From positions 1,364,001 to 1,428,000 of the forward strand of contig NZ_CP018092.1 of NCBI RefSeq assembly GCF_002754935.1: DNA of 64,000 nt, given 5' to 3'. Numbering within the stretch: the stretch's first letter is position 1; each line of letters opens with the position of its first letter. Of this stretch, positions 46,804 through 55,451 are shown piece after piece. The notes under the pieces are model-generated. The model saw nothing but the letters and a program-made list of their open reading frames with translations. It was not told the origin of the DNA and searched no databases. This stretch comes from Thermostichus lividus PCC 6715 (GTDB lineage Bacteria > Cyanobacteriota > Cyanobacteriia > Thermosynechococcales > Thermosynechococcaceae). Both the position numbers and the translations under genes were made by a program.

Positions 46804-47217
46804 CTAGTACAGAATCCGAGCAGGTGGCATAGCAGGCGGTGGAGCAGCAGCAGGGATGCGAGCTGGAGGTGGAGCGGTGACCTAGGGGACTTGAATCGGG
46901 GTCACGGCTACGTAGGGAGGGGCAGGAACAATAGCAGCACAAATGATTTTGGCCGTTGGGACGCTGGCCTTAGGCTTGAGAATCACGGCAATATCCATCC
47001 CCTCAACAATTTCAGCCCGGAAAGGGCGCTGGCGATGTTTGCGATCAAACACCACCACAATTTCTTCTCCCCACGGCTGGCGTAGAGTGACATTATCGCC
47101 ATCAATATTGGTAACAATTCCCCGCACAGCCTTGACCTCACGGGCTTCGGCGGGAGCTAACATCACAGTTGCACAAGTTGCTGTTGCAGCAAGGGCAACC
47201 ACAGCGGCACGACGCAT
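46804..47217 (-). pseudogene. Small exported protein with an in-frame premature stop
   Basis: From the ATG at 47215-47217 there is a clean signal peptide (RRAAVVALAATATCATVMLAPAEA) and a short beta-rich domain (RGIVTNIDGDNVTLRQPWGEE). Translation meets TAG at 46882-46884 after VTPIQVP. The frame then stays open for 25 more codons of matching Pro/Ala-rich sequence (VTAPPPARIPAAAPPPAMPP) and ends ILY-stop at 46804. The Pro-rich tail looks like original coding sequence, so the internal TAG is probably a recent nonsense mutation or sequence error. The short form (111 aa) would still be exported. Function unknown. Confidence 0.6.
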
Positions 47218-48097
47218 ATTAAACACAGCTTTACTCCTGTTTAATCAATCCAAACCACGGTATTTAGGCGTGTTGAACAATTTCTTGACGCCCCACAAAA
47301 AAGCAATCCCAGTCATTCAAACCAAGTGTCCTTAGAACGAACTCAGGATTCTAGAACTTGAATACTGAAAATTGCATGAACGAAAAGTGAATAATTACCC
47401 GCATTGTACGAACGAGTTCCCGAGAGCGTCAAGGTTTATCGATGAATCTTGATACTTCCTTAAGGACATCAACATTGACCTATTGCTGTCCTAGGACAGT
47501 CGTCCATGCCATCAATGGGCGGTGCTACCGCTCAGCAGACTGGTTGCTGGCGTAGCTGACAACGTGCCTAGGGGTGTTTGACTTCTCCCCTCCTTGAAAG
47601 AGAGGGGATTCCCAAAGGATGCTACGCAACGGGCTGAAGCCGCGTTGCTTCGCTTTTCCCTTGAGCTGTCACCCACAACTTAATGCGGGTGGGGGCAGTC
47701 AAAGACCCCCTACTCACCTCAAGCATTTCTGCTATTGGGACTACGTTTATGTTTCGGTTCGTGGTTTCGCACTTTTCAACACTAGCCAGTTCGATACGCT
47801 CAACATCCTGCCATTGCTTGCAGTGGTTTAGGCTTGCCGCCAAAGCGGTAGTGACTTACTTGCCGGGATCTCTCCGTACTAGGATGTTTCTTCGCGTAGT
47901 TGATACGCCTACTTTCCACGTCTCTAGTTTAACACATAGAGAGGGCTAAAGCCCCCTGAGTTGGCTGTATCCCCTCGCTAAAGCGGAGGGGTTTTAGCCC
48001 GCCCACATCACTACTATAACGATAGGCTGCCCAACCTCAAGCACTCAATAGACAGGTGTTTGCTGGTTACGGCATACGTGACCTGCTAAAGGTGTCG
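47218..48097. other. 880-bp region with remnants of an IS200/IS605-like element
   Basis: No intact gene. 47218-47580 shows nothing recognisable. 47587-48000 is bounded by element-like hairpins. A reverse-strand open frame at 47622-47843 (VSRGSLTAPTRIKLWVTAQG) may be the variable C-terminal tail of a TnpB, but no catalytic motif remains and I am not sure of this. 48001-48097 is plain spacer before ackA. Confidence 0.5.
47587..48000. mobile_element. Degenerate IS200/IS605-like element, ends only
   Basis: Left hairpin CCCCTC/GAGGGG at 47587-47607 is followed by GGGATTCCC, as at the end of the decayed TnpB element near 25141. The right end has nested inverted repeats: GGGCTAAAG (47943-47951) against TTTTAGCCC (47992-48000), enclosing a CCCCTCGC/GCGGAGGGG hairpin at 47971-47991. 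The interior has stops in every frame apart from short ORFs. Confidence 0.5.
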
Positions 48098-49333
48098 TTA
48101 AGCGGCTAAGACTTTTAGGCAGGCACGGGCGATCGCCCAATCTTCCTGGGTCTGTAGGACAAGCACTCGAACCCTAGAGGTAGCGCTGGCAATGTCGCGA
48201 TCGCCATGGTGTTGTTCATTCGCCACAGGGTTGAGGTGCACCCCTAGCCACCCCAGACCGTGGCACACATCAGCCCGCACCGATGGCGCGTTTTCACCAA
48301 TTCCCGCTGTAAACACCAGTGCATCCACCCCTCCCAAAGGCGGGATTAAGCTAGCAATGCCCCGCTGTAGCGAATAGATAAAGCAATCGTAGGCAAGCTG
48401 TGCTGCTGCTACTCCCTGATCGATGGCTGCCAAAATTTGACGTAAATCATTACTAATGCCGGAAACCCCCAACAGTCCCGACTGCCGATTGACCAGTTGA
48501 TCTAACTGATCCACGCTGTAGCCACGGCGCAGCAAATACAGCAAAATCCCCGGATCAATATCACCACAGCGAGTGCCCATCATCACCCCCGCAGCAGGAG
48601 TAAAGCCCATGGTCGTCTCAACACACTGGCCTCCTTTAACCGCTGCCAACGAGCAGCCATTGCCCAAGTGACAGGTAATTAACCGTAATGCTGTCGGGGG
48701 CAGCTCTAGCAGTGGAGCGGCACGTTCACTGACGTACTGATGGCTAATGCCATGGAAGCCATAGCGTTGAATACCTGCTGCGCTCAATTCTTGGGGGATA
48801 GGATAGGTTCGCGCCACCCTTGGCAGGTGAGCATGGAACGCTGTATCGAACACGGCCACTTGCGGAATCTGTGGGCAGAGTTGCTCCATCACCTCGATGC
48901 CTGCCAGATTTGCGGGATTGTGCAAAGGAGCATACTCACTAAATTCAGCGATCGCCGCTTTAACAGCAGCATCAACCTGTACAGGAGCCTGATAGCGCAA
49001 ACCGCCATGTACCACTCGATGCCCAATCATGCAAATATCATCTAGGGTCTGCACAACAGCGGTCTGTCCCTCGGTGAGAGTCGCTAGGAGAGCCTTTATC
49101 CAAGCAGGCAACCCAGTGATCGCCCCTTGAGGATGGGTGAGGATGCTCTGGTACTGTTGGTGCGAAGTCTTGACCTTGAGCTTTGCTGTTGTTGGGTCTT
49201 CTCCCCAATCCAACAGAGCGTGCCAACAGGGCGGGGGCACAGTGTCTGGCTCAGCCTCCAGTTGATACAAGCAAACCTTCAGGCTACTGGAGCCAGCATT
49301 TAGTACCAGTATCGTCGTTGGAAAACGTGTCAC
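48098..49333 (-). CDS. ackA: Acetate kinase
   Basis: Interconverts acetyl phosphate and ADP with acetate and ATP, used in dark fermentation and acetate overflow. The 411-aa protein has LVLNAGSSSLKVCLY at the N-terminus, GHRVVHGG, CHLGNGCSLAAVKGGQCVETTMGFTPA and FTAGIGENAPSVRADVC, all acetokinase signatures. No pta gene is adjacent. A small 57-aa ORF lies immediately upstream in the same direction. Confidence 0.96.
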   Translation of the reverse strand: MTRFPTTILVLNAGSSSLKVCLYQLEAEPDTVPPPCWHALLDWGEDPTTAKLKVKTSHQQYQSILTHPQGAITGLPAWIKALLATLTEGQTAVVQTLDDICMIGHRVVHGGLRYQAPVQVDAAVKAAIAEFSEYAPLHNPANLAGIEVMEQLCPQIPQVAVFDTAFHAHLPRVARTYPIPQELSAAGIQRYGFHGISHQYVSERAAPLLELPPTALRLITCHLGNGCSLAAVKGGQCVETTMGFTPAAGVMMGTRCGDIDPGILLYLLRRGYSVDQLDQLVNRQSGLLGVSGISNDLRQILAAIDQGVAAAQLAYDCFIYSLQRGIASLIPPLGGVDALVFTAGIGENAPSVRADVCHGLGWLGVHLNPVANEQHHGDRDIASATSRVRVLVLQTQEDWAIARACLKVLAA

Positions 49334-49347
49334 CGGAGGTGCCTTAA

Positions 49348-49521
49348 TTACTGCTGCGTTTGAATTTGCTGGTTATCGAGGGCATCCAACAGCTCAGCTA
49401 AGGCAATGATATCCTCACCATCGTATTCCCGCTTCCAGAGCAGTTGGGAAATTTGGTTTTCAATAGCTGAGGTCAACACCTGCGTTTCCAGCACACGGCG
49501 GACTAACCGTTGAATCATCAT
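49348..49521 (-). CDS. Small conserved-looking helical protein, 57 aa
   Basis: A short ORF starting MMIQRLVRRVLETQVLTSAI and ending NQQIQTQQ. The sequence is amphipathic and acidic in the middle (REYDGEDIIALAELLDALDN), with codon use like neighbouring genes and a plausible operon position 14 bp before ackA. No family is recognised with certainty, though similar tiny proteins are common in cyanobacteria. Confidence 0.6.
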   Translation of the reverse strand: MMIQRLVRRVLETQVLTSAIENQISQLLWKREYDGEDIIALAELLDALDNQQIQTQQ

Positions 49522-49791
49522 AGGCTTCGAACTCTTAGGGCACGTGCTCAGTTGCCTTCTAGGTTAGCCTACCGGATTGGCAGACAACGACTTGTAGCCA
49601 CTTTGTGAAGTGTCACAATTTCCTATAGTTTAGGGAGTGGGATCATAAAGTCTGGTGACCCTAGCATAGGGGATCATCGTATTTAAAGTAAATCGTGTTT
49701 CGATAAATTAAGGAAAGTTGAAATTCTAAAATATACCGGATATACTAAAGGGCGACTTTTGTAAACCCGGCAACAGTCCTTATAGCAAAAA

Positions 49792-49796
49792 GGAGG
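49792..49796 (+). promoter_or_regulatory. Strong Shine-Dalgarno that fixes a TTG start
   Basis: GGAGG within AAAAAGGAGGTAGG lies 9 bp before the TTG at 49806. No ATG or GTG in frame is equally well placed, so TTG is taken as the initiator of the DUF3155 gene. Confidence 0.7.
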
Positions 49797-49805
49797 TAGG
49801 GCAAC

Positions 49806-50111
49806 TTGGCCAGAAGACGGAAGCGGAAGAGTCGGCGTCGTCTTGAAGGGCGCAGGATCCTTGAGTGCGTACCTCAATATAGCATTGAGAGTGGCGAAGA
49901 TAAACCAGTGACCGCGGCTCGGAAATTCATTCAGGCTAAGGGGATCGCGCCACCTGCCTTACTCCTTGTCAAGCGTAATGAGCATACAACCGATCGCTAT
50001 TTCTGGGCAGAAAAAGGGTTGTTTGGTGCGCAGTACGTTGAAGAGAATCATTTTTTATTTCCCAGCTTGCGGGAATTAGCTGAAGAAAAAATGGCAGCCA
50101 CAGCACGCTAG
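49806..50111 (+). CDS. DUF3155 family protein, TTG start
   Basis: A 101-aa basic protein of the cyanobacterial DUF3155 family. The N-terminus is very basic (ARRRKRKSRRRLEGRR), followed by IPQYS-type segment VPQYSIESGEDKPVTAARKF and YFWAEKGLFGAQYVEENHFLFPSL. Function unknown; the basic arm suggests nucleic-acid contact. A strong ribosome-binding site supports the TTG. An intrinsic terminator follows at 50149. Confidence 0.82.
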   Translation: MARRRKRKSRRRLEGRRILECVPQYSIESGEDKPVTAARKFIQAKGIAPPALLLVKRNEHTTDRYFWAEKGLFGAQYVEENHFLFPSLRELAEEKMAATAR

Positions 50112-50148
50112 CGGCTGTAGTTTTTAACAAAAGATTATTTCTGAGAAC

Positions 50149-50184
50149 AACGAGCTAGGGCACCTCTCTGGCTCGTTCTTTTTT
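50149..50184 (+). terminator. Rho-independent terminator after the DUF3155 gene
   Basis: AACGAGC (50149-50155) pairs with GCTCGTT (50171-50177), followed by CTTTTTT. The 15-nt loop is long but stem plus U-tract are clear. It ends the DUF3155 transcript and separates it from rbp. Confidence 0.75.
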
Positions 50185-50465
50185 AAGGGATTCCCAACCA
50201 CGTTCAGCAGGCAATGTTCAACGTAGTTTTTTTAAGTCGGGGGATCGGCCAACGTGTTCATAGCATCAGCGGTGGCAGGCGATCGGAACCCCCAAGCTCC
50301 CTAGGTACTGACGCCGCTAGGTATTAATTTCTTTTTAACCTTTTTGATTCCTAGGGCAACCATCGTTAACTTTCGTTGCAATTCATAGGATTCTGTAGCG
50401 TGGATCGCATGGATAAATGGAGTCTAAAGGCTATGATGAACTCAAATTGCTTCTGAGTTCGGGTT
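50185..50465. other. Leader region of the RNA-binding protein gene
   Basis: About 280 bp without a gene, AT-rich in part, containing several CCTAGG-like boxes (50298-50303, 50351-50356). Genes for cyanobacterial RRM proteins often have long cold-responsive leaders; whether this is one cannot be judged from sequence alone. Confidence 0.4.
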
Positions 50466-50711
50466 ATGACACTGTACATTGGCAACCTCTCCTATGACGC
50501 GACCGAGGAAAATCTGCGCGAAGTGTTTGAAAAGTATGGCGAAATTCGCCGGATTGTGTTGCCGGTGGATCGTGAAACAGGCAAACGTCGTGGTTTTGCC
50601 TTCGTAGAGCTAGTGGATGAAAGTCAGGAAACGGCAGCAATTGATGATCTCGATGGCGCAACATGGCTAGGACGCGTGCTCAAAGTGAATAAGGCGAAGC
50701 CAAAGCAGTAA
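50466..50711 (+). CDS. rbp: RRM-type RNA-binding protein (Rbp family)
   Basis: An 81-aa protein made of one RNA-recognition motif: RNP2 LYIGNLSY at the N-terminus and RNP1 KRRGFAFVEL near residues 39-48. Cyanobacterial Rbp proteins are cold- or stress-induced, and some direct mRNAs to thylakoids. It lacks the Gly-rich tail of some members and ends with KAKPKQ. Confidence 0.93.
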   Translation: MTLYIGNLSYDATEENLREVFEKYGEIRRIVLPVDRETGKRRGFAFVELVDESQETAAIDDLDGATWLGRVLKVNKAKPKQ

Positions 50712-50782
50712 GACGCCATCCAAATCTCTCATCCCAAGGGCATACTGGTAGAGAAGTGCTGTTGAGTTTCGCTTGTTTTGCT

Positions 50783-51334
50783 ATGCCCCGACGTTCTCCC
50801 CCGCCGCGATCGCCCTCCCGTGCTCGCCCTCAGCCCAGTCGAGTATCGGAAACGGAGTCCAAATTTAACTCCCGTACCCTCGCGGTCTTGGGAGGAGTGT
50901 TTATTATTGGTGTTGGTGTTGGTGTCACCTTTAGTAAAACCACCACCCTCAACCCCGATAATGTAGCCTCTACCCAGTTTATTGATCAGGCAGCACCTAA
51001 CCCCGATATTTGCGTTCAGTTTGGCGCGAGTGCCATTGCCGTTGACACCCGTATTTTTGTTACCTTTAACCCCTTCTCTGTGTTTGTGTCCCAGCCTCTG
51101 ATGCAGCCGGGCTGCGTGATCCGAGCCAACAACGTTGCACTGCTGGAGCAACGCAAACTCATTACGGGCGAGCAGTTACGCACCTGTCGGCAGCGACTCA
51201 ATACCTTTGGCTATGTCGGTAACCTCGAAGGTAACCCCGACATTAGCTGTGTCTATCAAAGTAATACCGATAAGAATCTCTTCTTGAAATTATCGGGGCT
51301 CAGTAGTGGCTCAGCAGACACCAATAATTTTTAG
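50783..51334 (+). CDS. DUF3172 family membrane-anchored protein
   Basis: About 183 aa from the ATG at 50783. It has a basic, Pro/Arg-rich N-terminus (PRRSPPPRSPSRARPQ), one membrane helix (TLAVLGGVFIIGVGVGVTF) and a periplasmic domain with conserved Cys residues (ICVQFG, PGCVIRANN, TCRQRLN, ISCVYQ). This is the cyanobacterial DUF3172 family of unknown function. The four cysteines could form disulfides. It is directly upstream of an MlaE permease. Confidence 0.8.
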   Translation: MPRRSPPPRSPSRARPQPSRVSETESKFNSRTLAVLGGVFIIGVGVGVTFSKTTTLNPDNVASTQFIDQAAPNPDICVQFGASAIAVDTRIFVTFNPFSVFVSQPLMQPGCVIRANNVALLEQRKLITGEQLRTCRQRLNTFGYVGNLEGNPDISCVYQSNTDKNLFLKLSGLSSGSADTNNF

Positions 51335-51343
51335 AGGAGAGGT

Positions 51344-52135
51344 ATGCGGAAACGGCCTCGCTGGCGGCTTAATCAGGGGACTCAACGCTTTGGCTCTGCT
51401 TTTATGTTGGCGGGGAAAGTTACCTTCCATCTGCTGAAAGGTCGCATTTCCTTTCGTAATTGCATGAATCAAATGGCGTTGGTGGGGCCAGAATCGGTGG
51501 GGGTTGCCCTCATTACCGCAGCCTTTGTGGGGATGGTGTTCACCATTCAGGTGGCGCGGGAGTTTATTACCTTTGGCGCTACCTCAGCGGTTGGTGGGGT
51601 GCTGGCGATCGCCCTCACCCGCGAACTGGGGCCTGTATTAACAGCGGTTGTGTTGGCGGGTCGGGTAGGGTCTGCCTTTGCTGCCGAAATTGGCACCATG
51701 AAGGTGACGGAACAAATCGATGCCCTCCATATGCTGGGCACTGATCCGGTGGACTACCTCGTGGTTCCGCGTTTTATTGCCTGCCTGCTGATGTTGCCGA
51801 TTTTGAATATTCTTTCCTTGGTAACTGGCTTGTGGGGCGGGATGATCATTGCCGATTATCTCTACGGCATTCCCCGCACCATTTACATCGAGTCTATTCA
51901 AAACTTTCTACAATCGTGGGATATTTGGAGTTCTATTATTAAATCCGGAATTTTTGGCGCTGTTGTGGCCATCATTGGCTGTAACTGGGGGCTGACCACC
52001 ACAGGGGGGGCAAAAGGGGTGGGACAATCCACCACCGCAGCAGTGGTGATGTCGTTGCTCGCAATCTTTATTCTGAATTTCTTTCTCTCGTGGGCGCTAT
52101 TTGGCGGGGAGAGTAATTTGATTCCGACGTTCTAG
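51344..52135 (+). CDS. mlaE: MlaE/Ycf63 family lipid ABC transporter permease
   Basis: Permease of the Mla-type phospholipid or glycerolipid transporter between inner and outer membranes; the plastid homologue is TGD1/Ycf63. The 263-aa protein has the family core RELGPVLTAVVLAGRVGSAF, AAEIGTMKVTEQIDALHMLG and five predicted membrane helices. AGAGGAGAGG precedes the ATG. Its ATPase and MCE-domain partners are not in the window. Confidence 0.93.
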   Translation: MRKRPRWRLNQGTQRFGSAFMLAGKVTFHLLKGRISFRNCMNQMALVGPESVGVALITAAFVGMVFTIQVAREFITFGATSAVGGVLAIALTRELGPVLTAVVLAGRVGSAFAAEIGTMKVTEQIDALHMLGTDPVDYLVVPRFIACLLMLPILNILSLVTGLWGGMIIADYLYGIPRTIYIESIQNFLQSWDIWSSIIKSGIFGAVVAIIGCNWGLTTTGGAKGVGQSTTAAVVMSLLAIFILNFFLSWALFGGESNLIPTF

Positions 52136-52136
52136 G

Positions 52137-52526
52137 ATGACGCAAGACTTACGGACGGGTCAGGGCTGGCGTGTTGGCTGGCGCAGCGCGTCTGATGCAT
52201 TCCCCGCGCTGGTGGGGAGTGACGACTGGGCAATTGAACTTACCGCCGCCGAATTCCAAGCCTTTACTGCACTACTGGCCCAACTGACGCAGCAGTTACA
52301 GGGGATGAGCAGTGAACTGATGCCCGACGAGGCGATCGCCCTCACCGCTAGCAATGACCAGATCTATCTAGAGCTTGACGGCTACCCCCATGCCTACGGC
52401 TTACACCTGATTGTGCTTCAGGGGCGGCGGGCTGAAGGGAAATGGCCTGCGCCGGTATCAGCGGATTTCCTGCTGGCGTGCGCTGAGTTGGCTGCGACCC
52501 TCAAGTGCCCCAACGCTGAAAGCTAG
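52137..52526 (+). CDS. DUF1818 family protein
   Basis: A 129-aa soluble protein beginning 1 bp after the mlaE stop. Recognised by GQGWRVGWRSAS..FPALVGSDDWAIELTAAEF-type sequence and YLELDGYPHAYGLHLIVLQG with GKWPAPV. DUF1818 is a cyanobacterial and plastid family without known function. Operon with mlaE is likely from the spacing. Confidence 0.82.
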   Translation: MTQDLRTGQGWRVGWRSASDAFPALVGSDDWAIELTAAEFQAFTALLAQLTQQLQGMSSELMPDEAIALTASNDQIYLELDGYPHAYGLHLIVLQGRRAEGKWPAPVSADFLLACAELAATLKCPNAES

Positions 52527-52560
52527 AATAAAATCAATTGTTTTAGTTGCTGTCGCCCCT

Positions 52561-55451
52561 ATGACCTCTGCCAAGCCTCCCAAGGTGACACCTGCCCTTG
52601 CTGCGTTGGTGAACACCACAAAGCAACTGCAACAGCAGGAGCAACTGGTGGGACTATTGCCCCCCCTCATTAGCTATAGCACTGACGCTCTGGGGATGGC
52701 CTTTGTCTGGTTGGCGATCTACAACGAACGTGGCAAACAATTGATTGGACAGGGGGGCATCACCCCTGTGGGCGAGGTAGGGCTGCTCAAGCAAAAAATA
52801 CCGCTAGTCCCGGGTAGCCTTTTAGACCAAGTCCTCATGCAACGTAAGCCCATTAGCTTACCCAGCCTCAAAGAGGAACCCCGCCTTGGCGAGTGGCGCG
52901 ATGCGGCAGTGCGGCTGGGGATTCAAGGTGCTGTGATTTATCCGATTGTGCGGCATCGCCACCCCCTTGGGGTACTGATGCTAGGCTCAACTACGTGGGG
53001 CGAAACGCTACGGGGAGATGACCTTGCCCACATGACCCTCTTGATGAGCGTCCTTGGGGCTGAAGTTGAACGGCTAACGGCCACCAAGCCCAGCAGTGAC
53101 CCCCCTCAGGCCAGCGTACCCGTAGTGGGTCACGATGACCCCATCCACCATTTACTACAGGAGGCCAGCCGTGCCAACACCCTTGGCCAGCGTATTGAAG
53201 CACTGCTGTTGGCCTTGCATCAGTTCTGCCAACCCCAGCGCACGAGTTTGTTTTGGCGTGACTTAGAGCAGCCCCTCTACCGTCGCCGCAGTTACACCCT
53301 CGGTAAGCCTATGGGGCGCGAGAGCCAGCGTCAACCCTTGGCGATTACCCAGCAAGAATTGGGGGGATGTTATGCTGCCTTGGCGGGGGGGCAAACCGTA
53401 AGTGTCAGTGACATGCAAAGCGTGGTCAGCAGTACGGCTCCGCTGCGCCTGATGCAGATGCTGAACTGCCGTGCCTTAGTGGCTACTCCATTCTCATGGG
53501 CACCGAGGTGATGGGATTCCTGACCCTTGAGAAAGCGGAACCCTATCCATGGAATGACAACGAAAGGAGACTATTGCGAGTCGCAGCAGATCTATTGGCC
53601 TTGGCCGCCCCCGTAGAGCGTGCCGAGCAGATGCTGGGGCAAACGCAGCAAGCGCAAAGCCTACTGAGCGATCTCACCCAAGCAATCTGTGATGAACAGG
53701 ACTGGAAACGAGTGCTACAACAGGCGGGGGAGAGGCTGGCAGCAGAATTTGCAGCCCAGTGGGTATTTTTACTCAGCTACAATTCCCTCAGTCAAACCTT
53801 TGATGTGCTGCTTCAGCATCCGGCACCGCGAGGGCGCGATCGCCATCCACCCTTGCCACCCCTGCAAAAAATGGATTGGCAATTACTGGAAACCGCAACC
53901 ACCGCGATCGCCCTCGAGGACTATACCCACGAACTGCGATTGTTCTCGTGGAAAGATGCCCTCAGCAAACTGAATATCAAATCCTTGATGGTGGCCACCA
54001 CCACTCCGGGGCATTCCCTAGAAGCCGTGCTCTTGGTGGGTCGCAGCGAGCCAACCCTATGGGGGCGATCGCAACAAACCCTTTTGCAAGACGTTGCCCG
54101 TGCCCTTGGCCTCCTCAGTCATCAATGGCAACTGCAAACAACCAACAGCCAGCAAGAGCAGGTGCGCTCGGCAATGTTGGCAGGACTAGCGGCACTACAG
54201 CGCACCCAAAATCTGGAGCGTGCAGAATTAGCGGGTCTGCAACACATCATGAACCTAATGCAGGTGCCCCTAGTGGCCTTGGTTACGTGGCCTCCGGGTC
54301 AGACAACTGGCTGGATTGTTGCGCCACCTCCGGGTCACCCGAAGTTTGCCATCCGGAATGAGGCGGAAGTTGCCATCTACGAAGACCCCCTCATCCACAG
54401 CGCCCTCATGGCCTCCCAAGCCGATCTGAGTACCAATCCCCACGCGTGGTTAATTCAAACCACCGCAGCAGCACTTGACCCCCGTACCCGCGAATGGCTT
54501 TGTGGGCCAGATATTGGCCAAGTGTTGGCGATCGCCCTGCGAACAGATCCTGAGTACGAGCCTTCAGGAGTATTAATCATTGCCGATCGCCCCCAGCGTC
54601 TCTGGTCAACCCTACACCTAGAGTCATTGATTACCCTAGTAAACCACATGGCTTGGGCACACCGCAGCATTTGCTTAGTGCAGGTGCTCACCCAGGGTTG
54701 GCAAACCCTAGAAAACCTAAACTGGTACAAACATCGGCGAGTCGAGCACGCCTACGGCCAACTGGCCAGTACCTGCAACCAATTTAACCAGTGGTTGCAA
54801 CAGCACCCCGAGCAGGCAGATCCGCAGCTGCGCCGCCTCGGGAGTTTACTCCAGAGTCAACTGGAATCCCTGCATCCCCTACTGACGAAGGAAATATGGC
54901 AACTTGAAAAGTCCGTTGACAGTGCTGGTTTGGCAGTCATTCTCAAGCGCACCCTCGACCGCATTGAACACTGGAAACAAAAGAAAGACCTCTGGATTCA
55001 GGTGCACAACCAACCTGTGCTCACCCTCAACGGCGATATTAGCAAGCTAGAGCTAATCCTTTACGAGTTACTTTTATTTGCCTGCCAGCGATCGCCCTCC
55101 CAAGGACGGGTGGATCTCTGGTGTCAGCAACTCGAAGGAATAGGGCAGGGAGGCAAAGCCCTTGCATGGCTCGAGCTGTCGATTACCGATAATGGCGACA
55201 TCGACCCACGCTTGCTCATTGATCTGCACCACCTCGATCATTTAGATTGGCTGGCACCGTCCAGCTTAGATCACCCCCCCGGTCGCCACCTCAAAGTCTG
55301 CTTTGCCCTCTGCCAGCGACTTGGCTATACCCTCGATATGTACAAACTAGAGGATGGCCGTGTCCTCAGCCGCTTAGTGATTCCCCTCAACAATGGCGAT
55401 AGTGGCACCTTCGAACTGCAACAATTGTCCCAACCGCGCTCCCCCCAATGA
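52561..55451 (+). pseudogene. GAF-domain sensor-kinase-like protein, one-base frameshift and degenerate ATPase
   Basis: Two frames, 52561-53511 and 53496-55451, form one 963-aa protein if a base is added near 53491-53495, giving ATPF then LMGTEVMGFLTLEK. Three GAF-like domains lie at about residues 40-180, 200-360 and 400-600. A kinase-like part begins at LNWYKHRRVEHAYGQL. In the ATPase region the N-box reads LELILYELLLFACQRS, without the usual asparagines, though the G1 motif ITDNGDID remains. The protein may therefore bind signals without phosphorylating. Its stop overlaps the feoB start (ATGA). Confidence 0.78.

Noticed and set aside
47622-47843. Independent 73-aa gene on the reverse strand
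   Set aside because: It lies between IS-type hairpins, lacks a good start, and is better explained as a remnant tail of an element protein.
49648-49679. Direct repeat GGGATCAT and small CCCTA/TAGGG hairpin upstream of DUF3155
   Set aside because: Short and imperfect; could be promoter structure but no supporting pattern.
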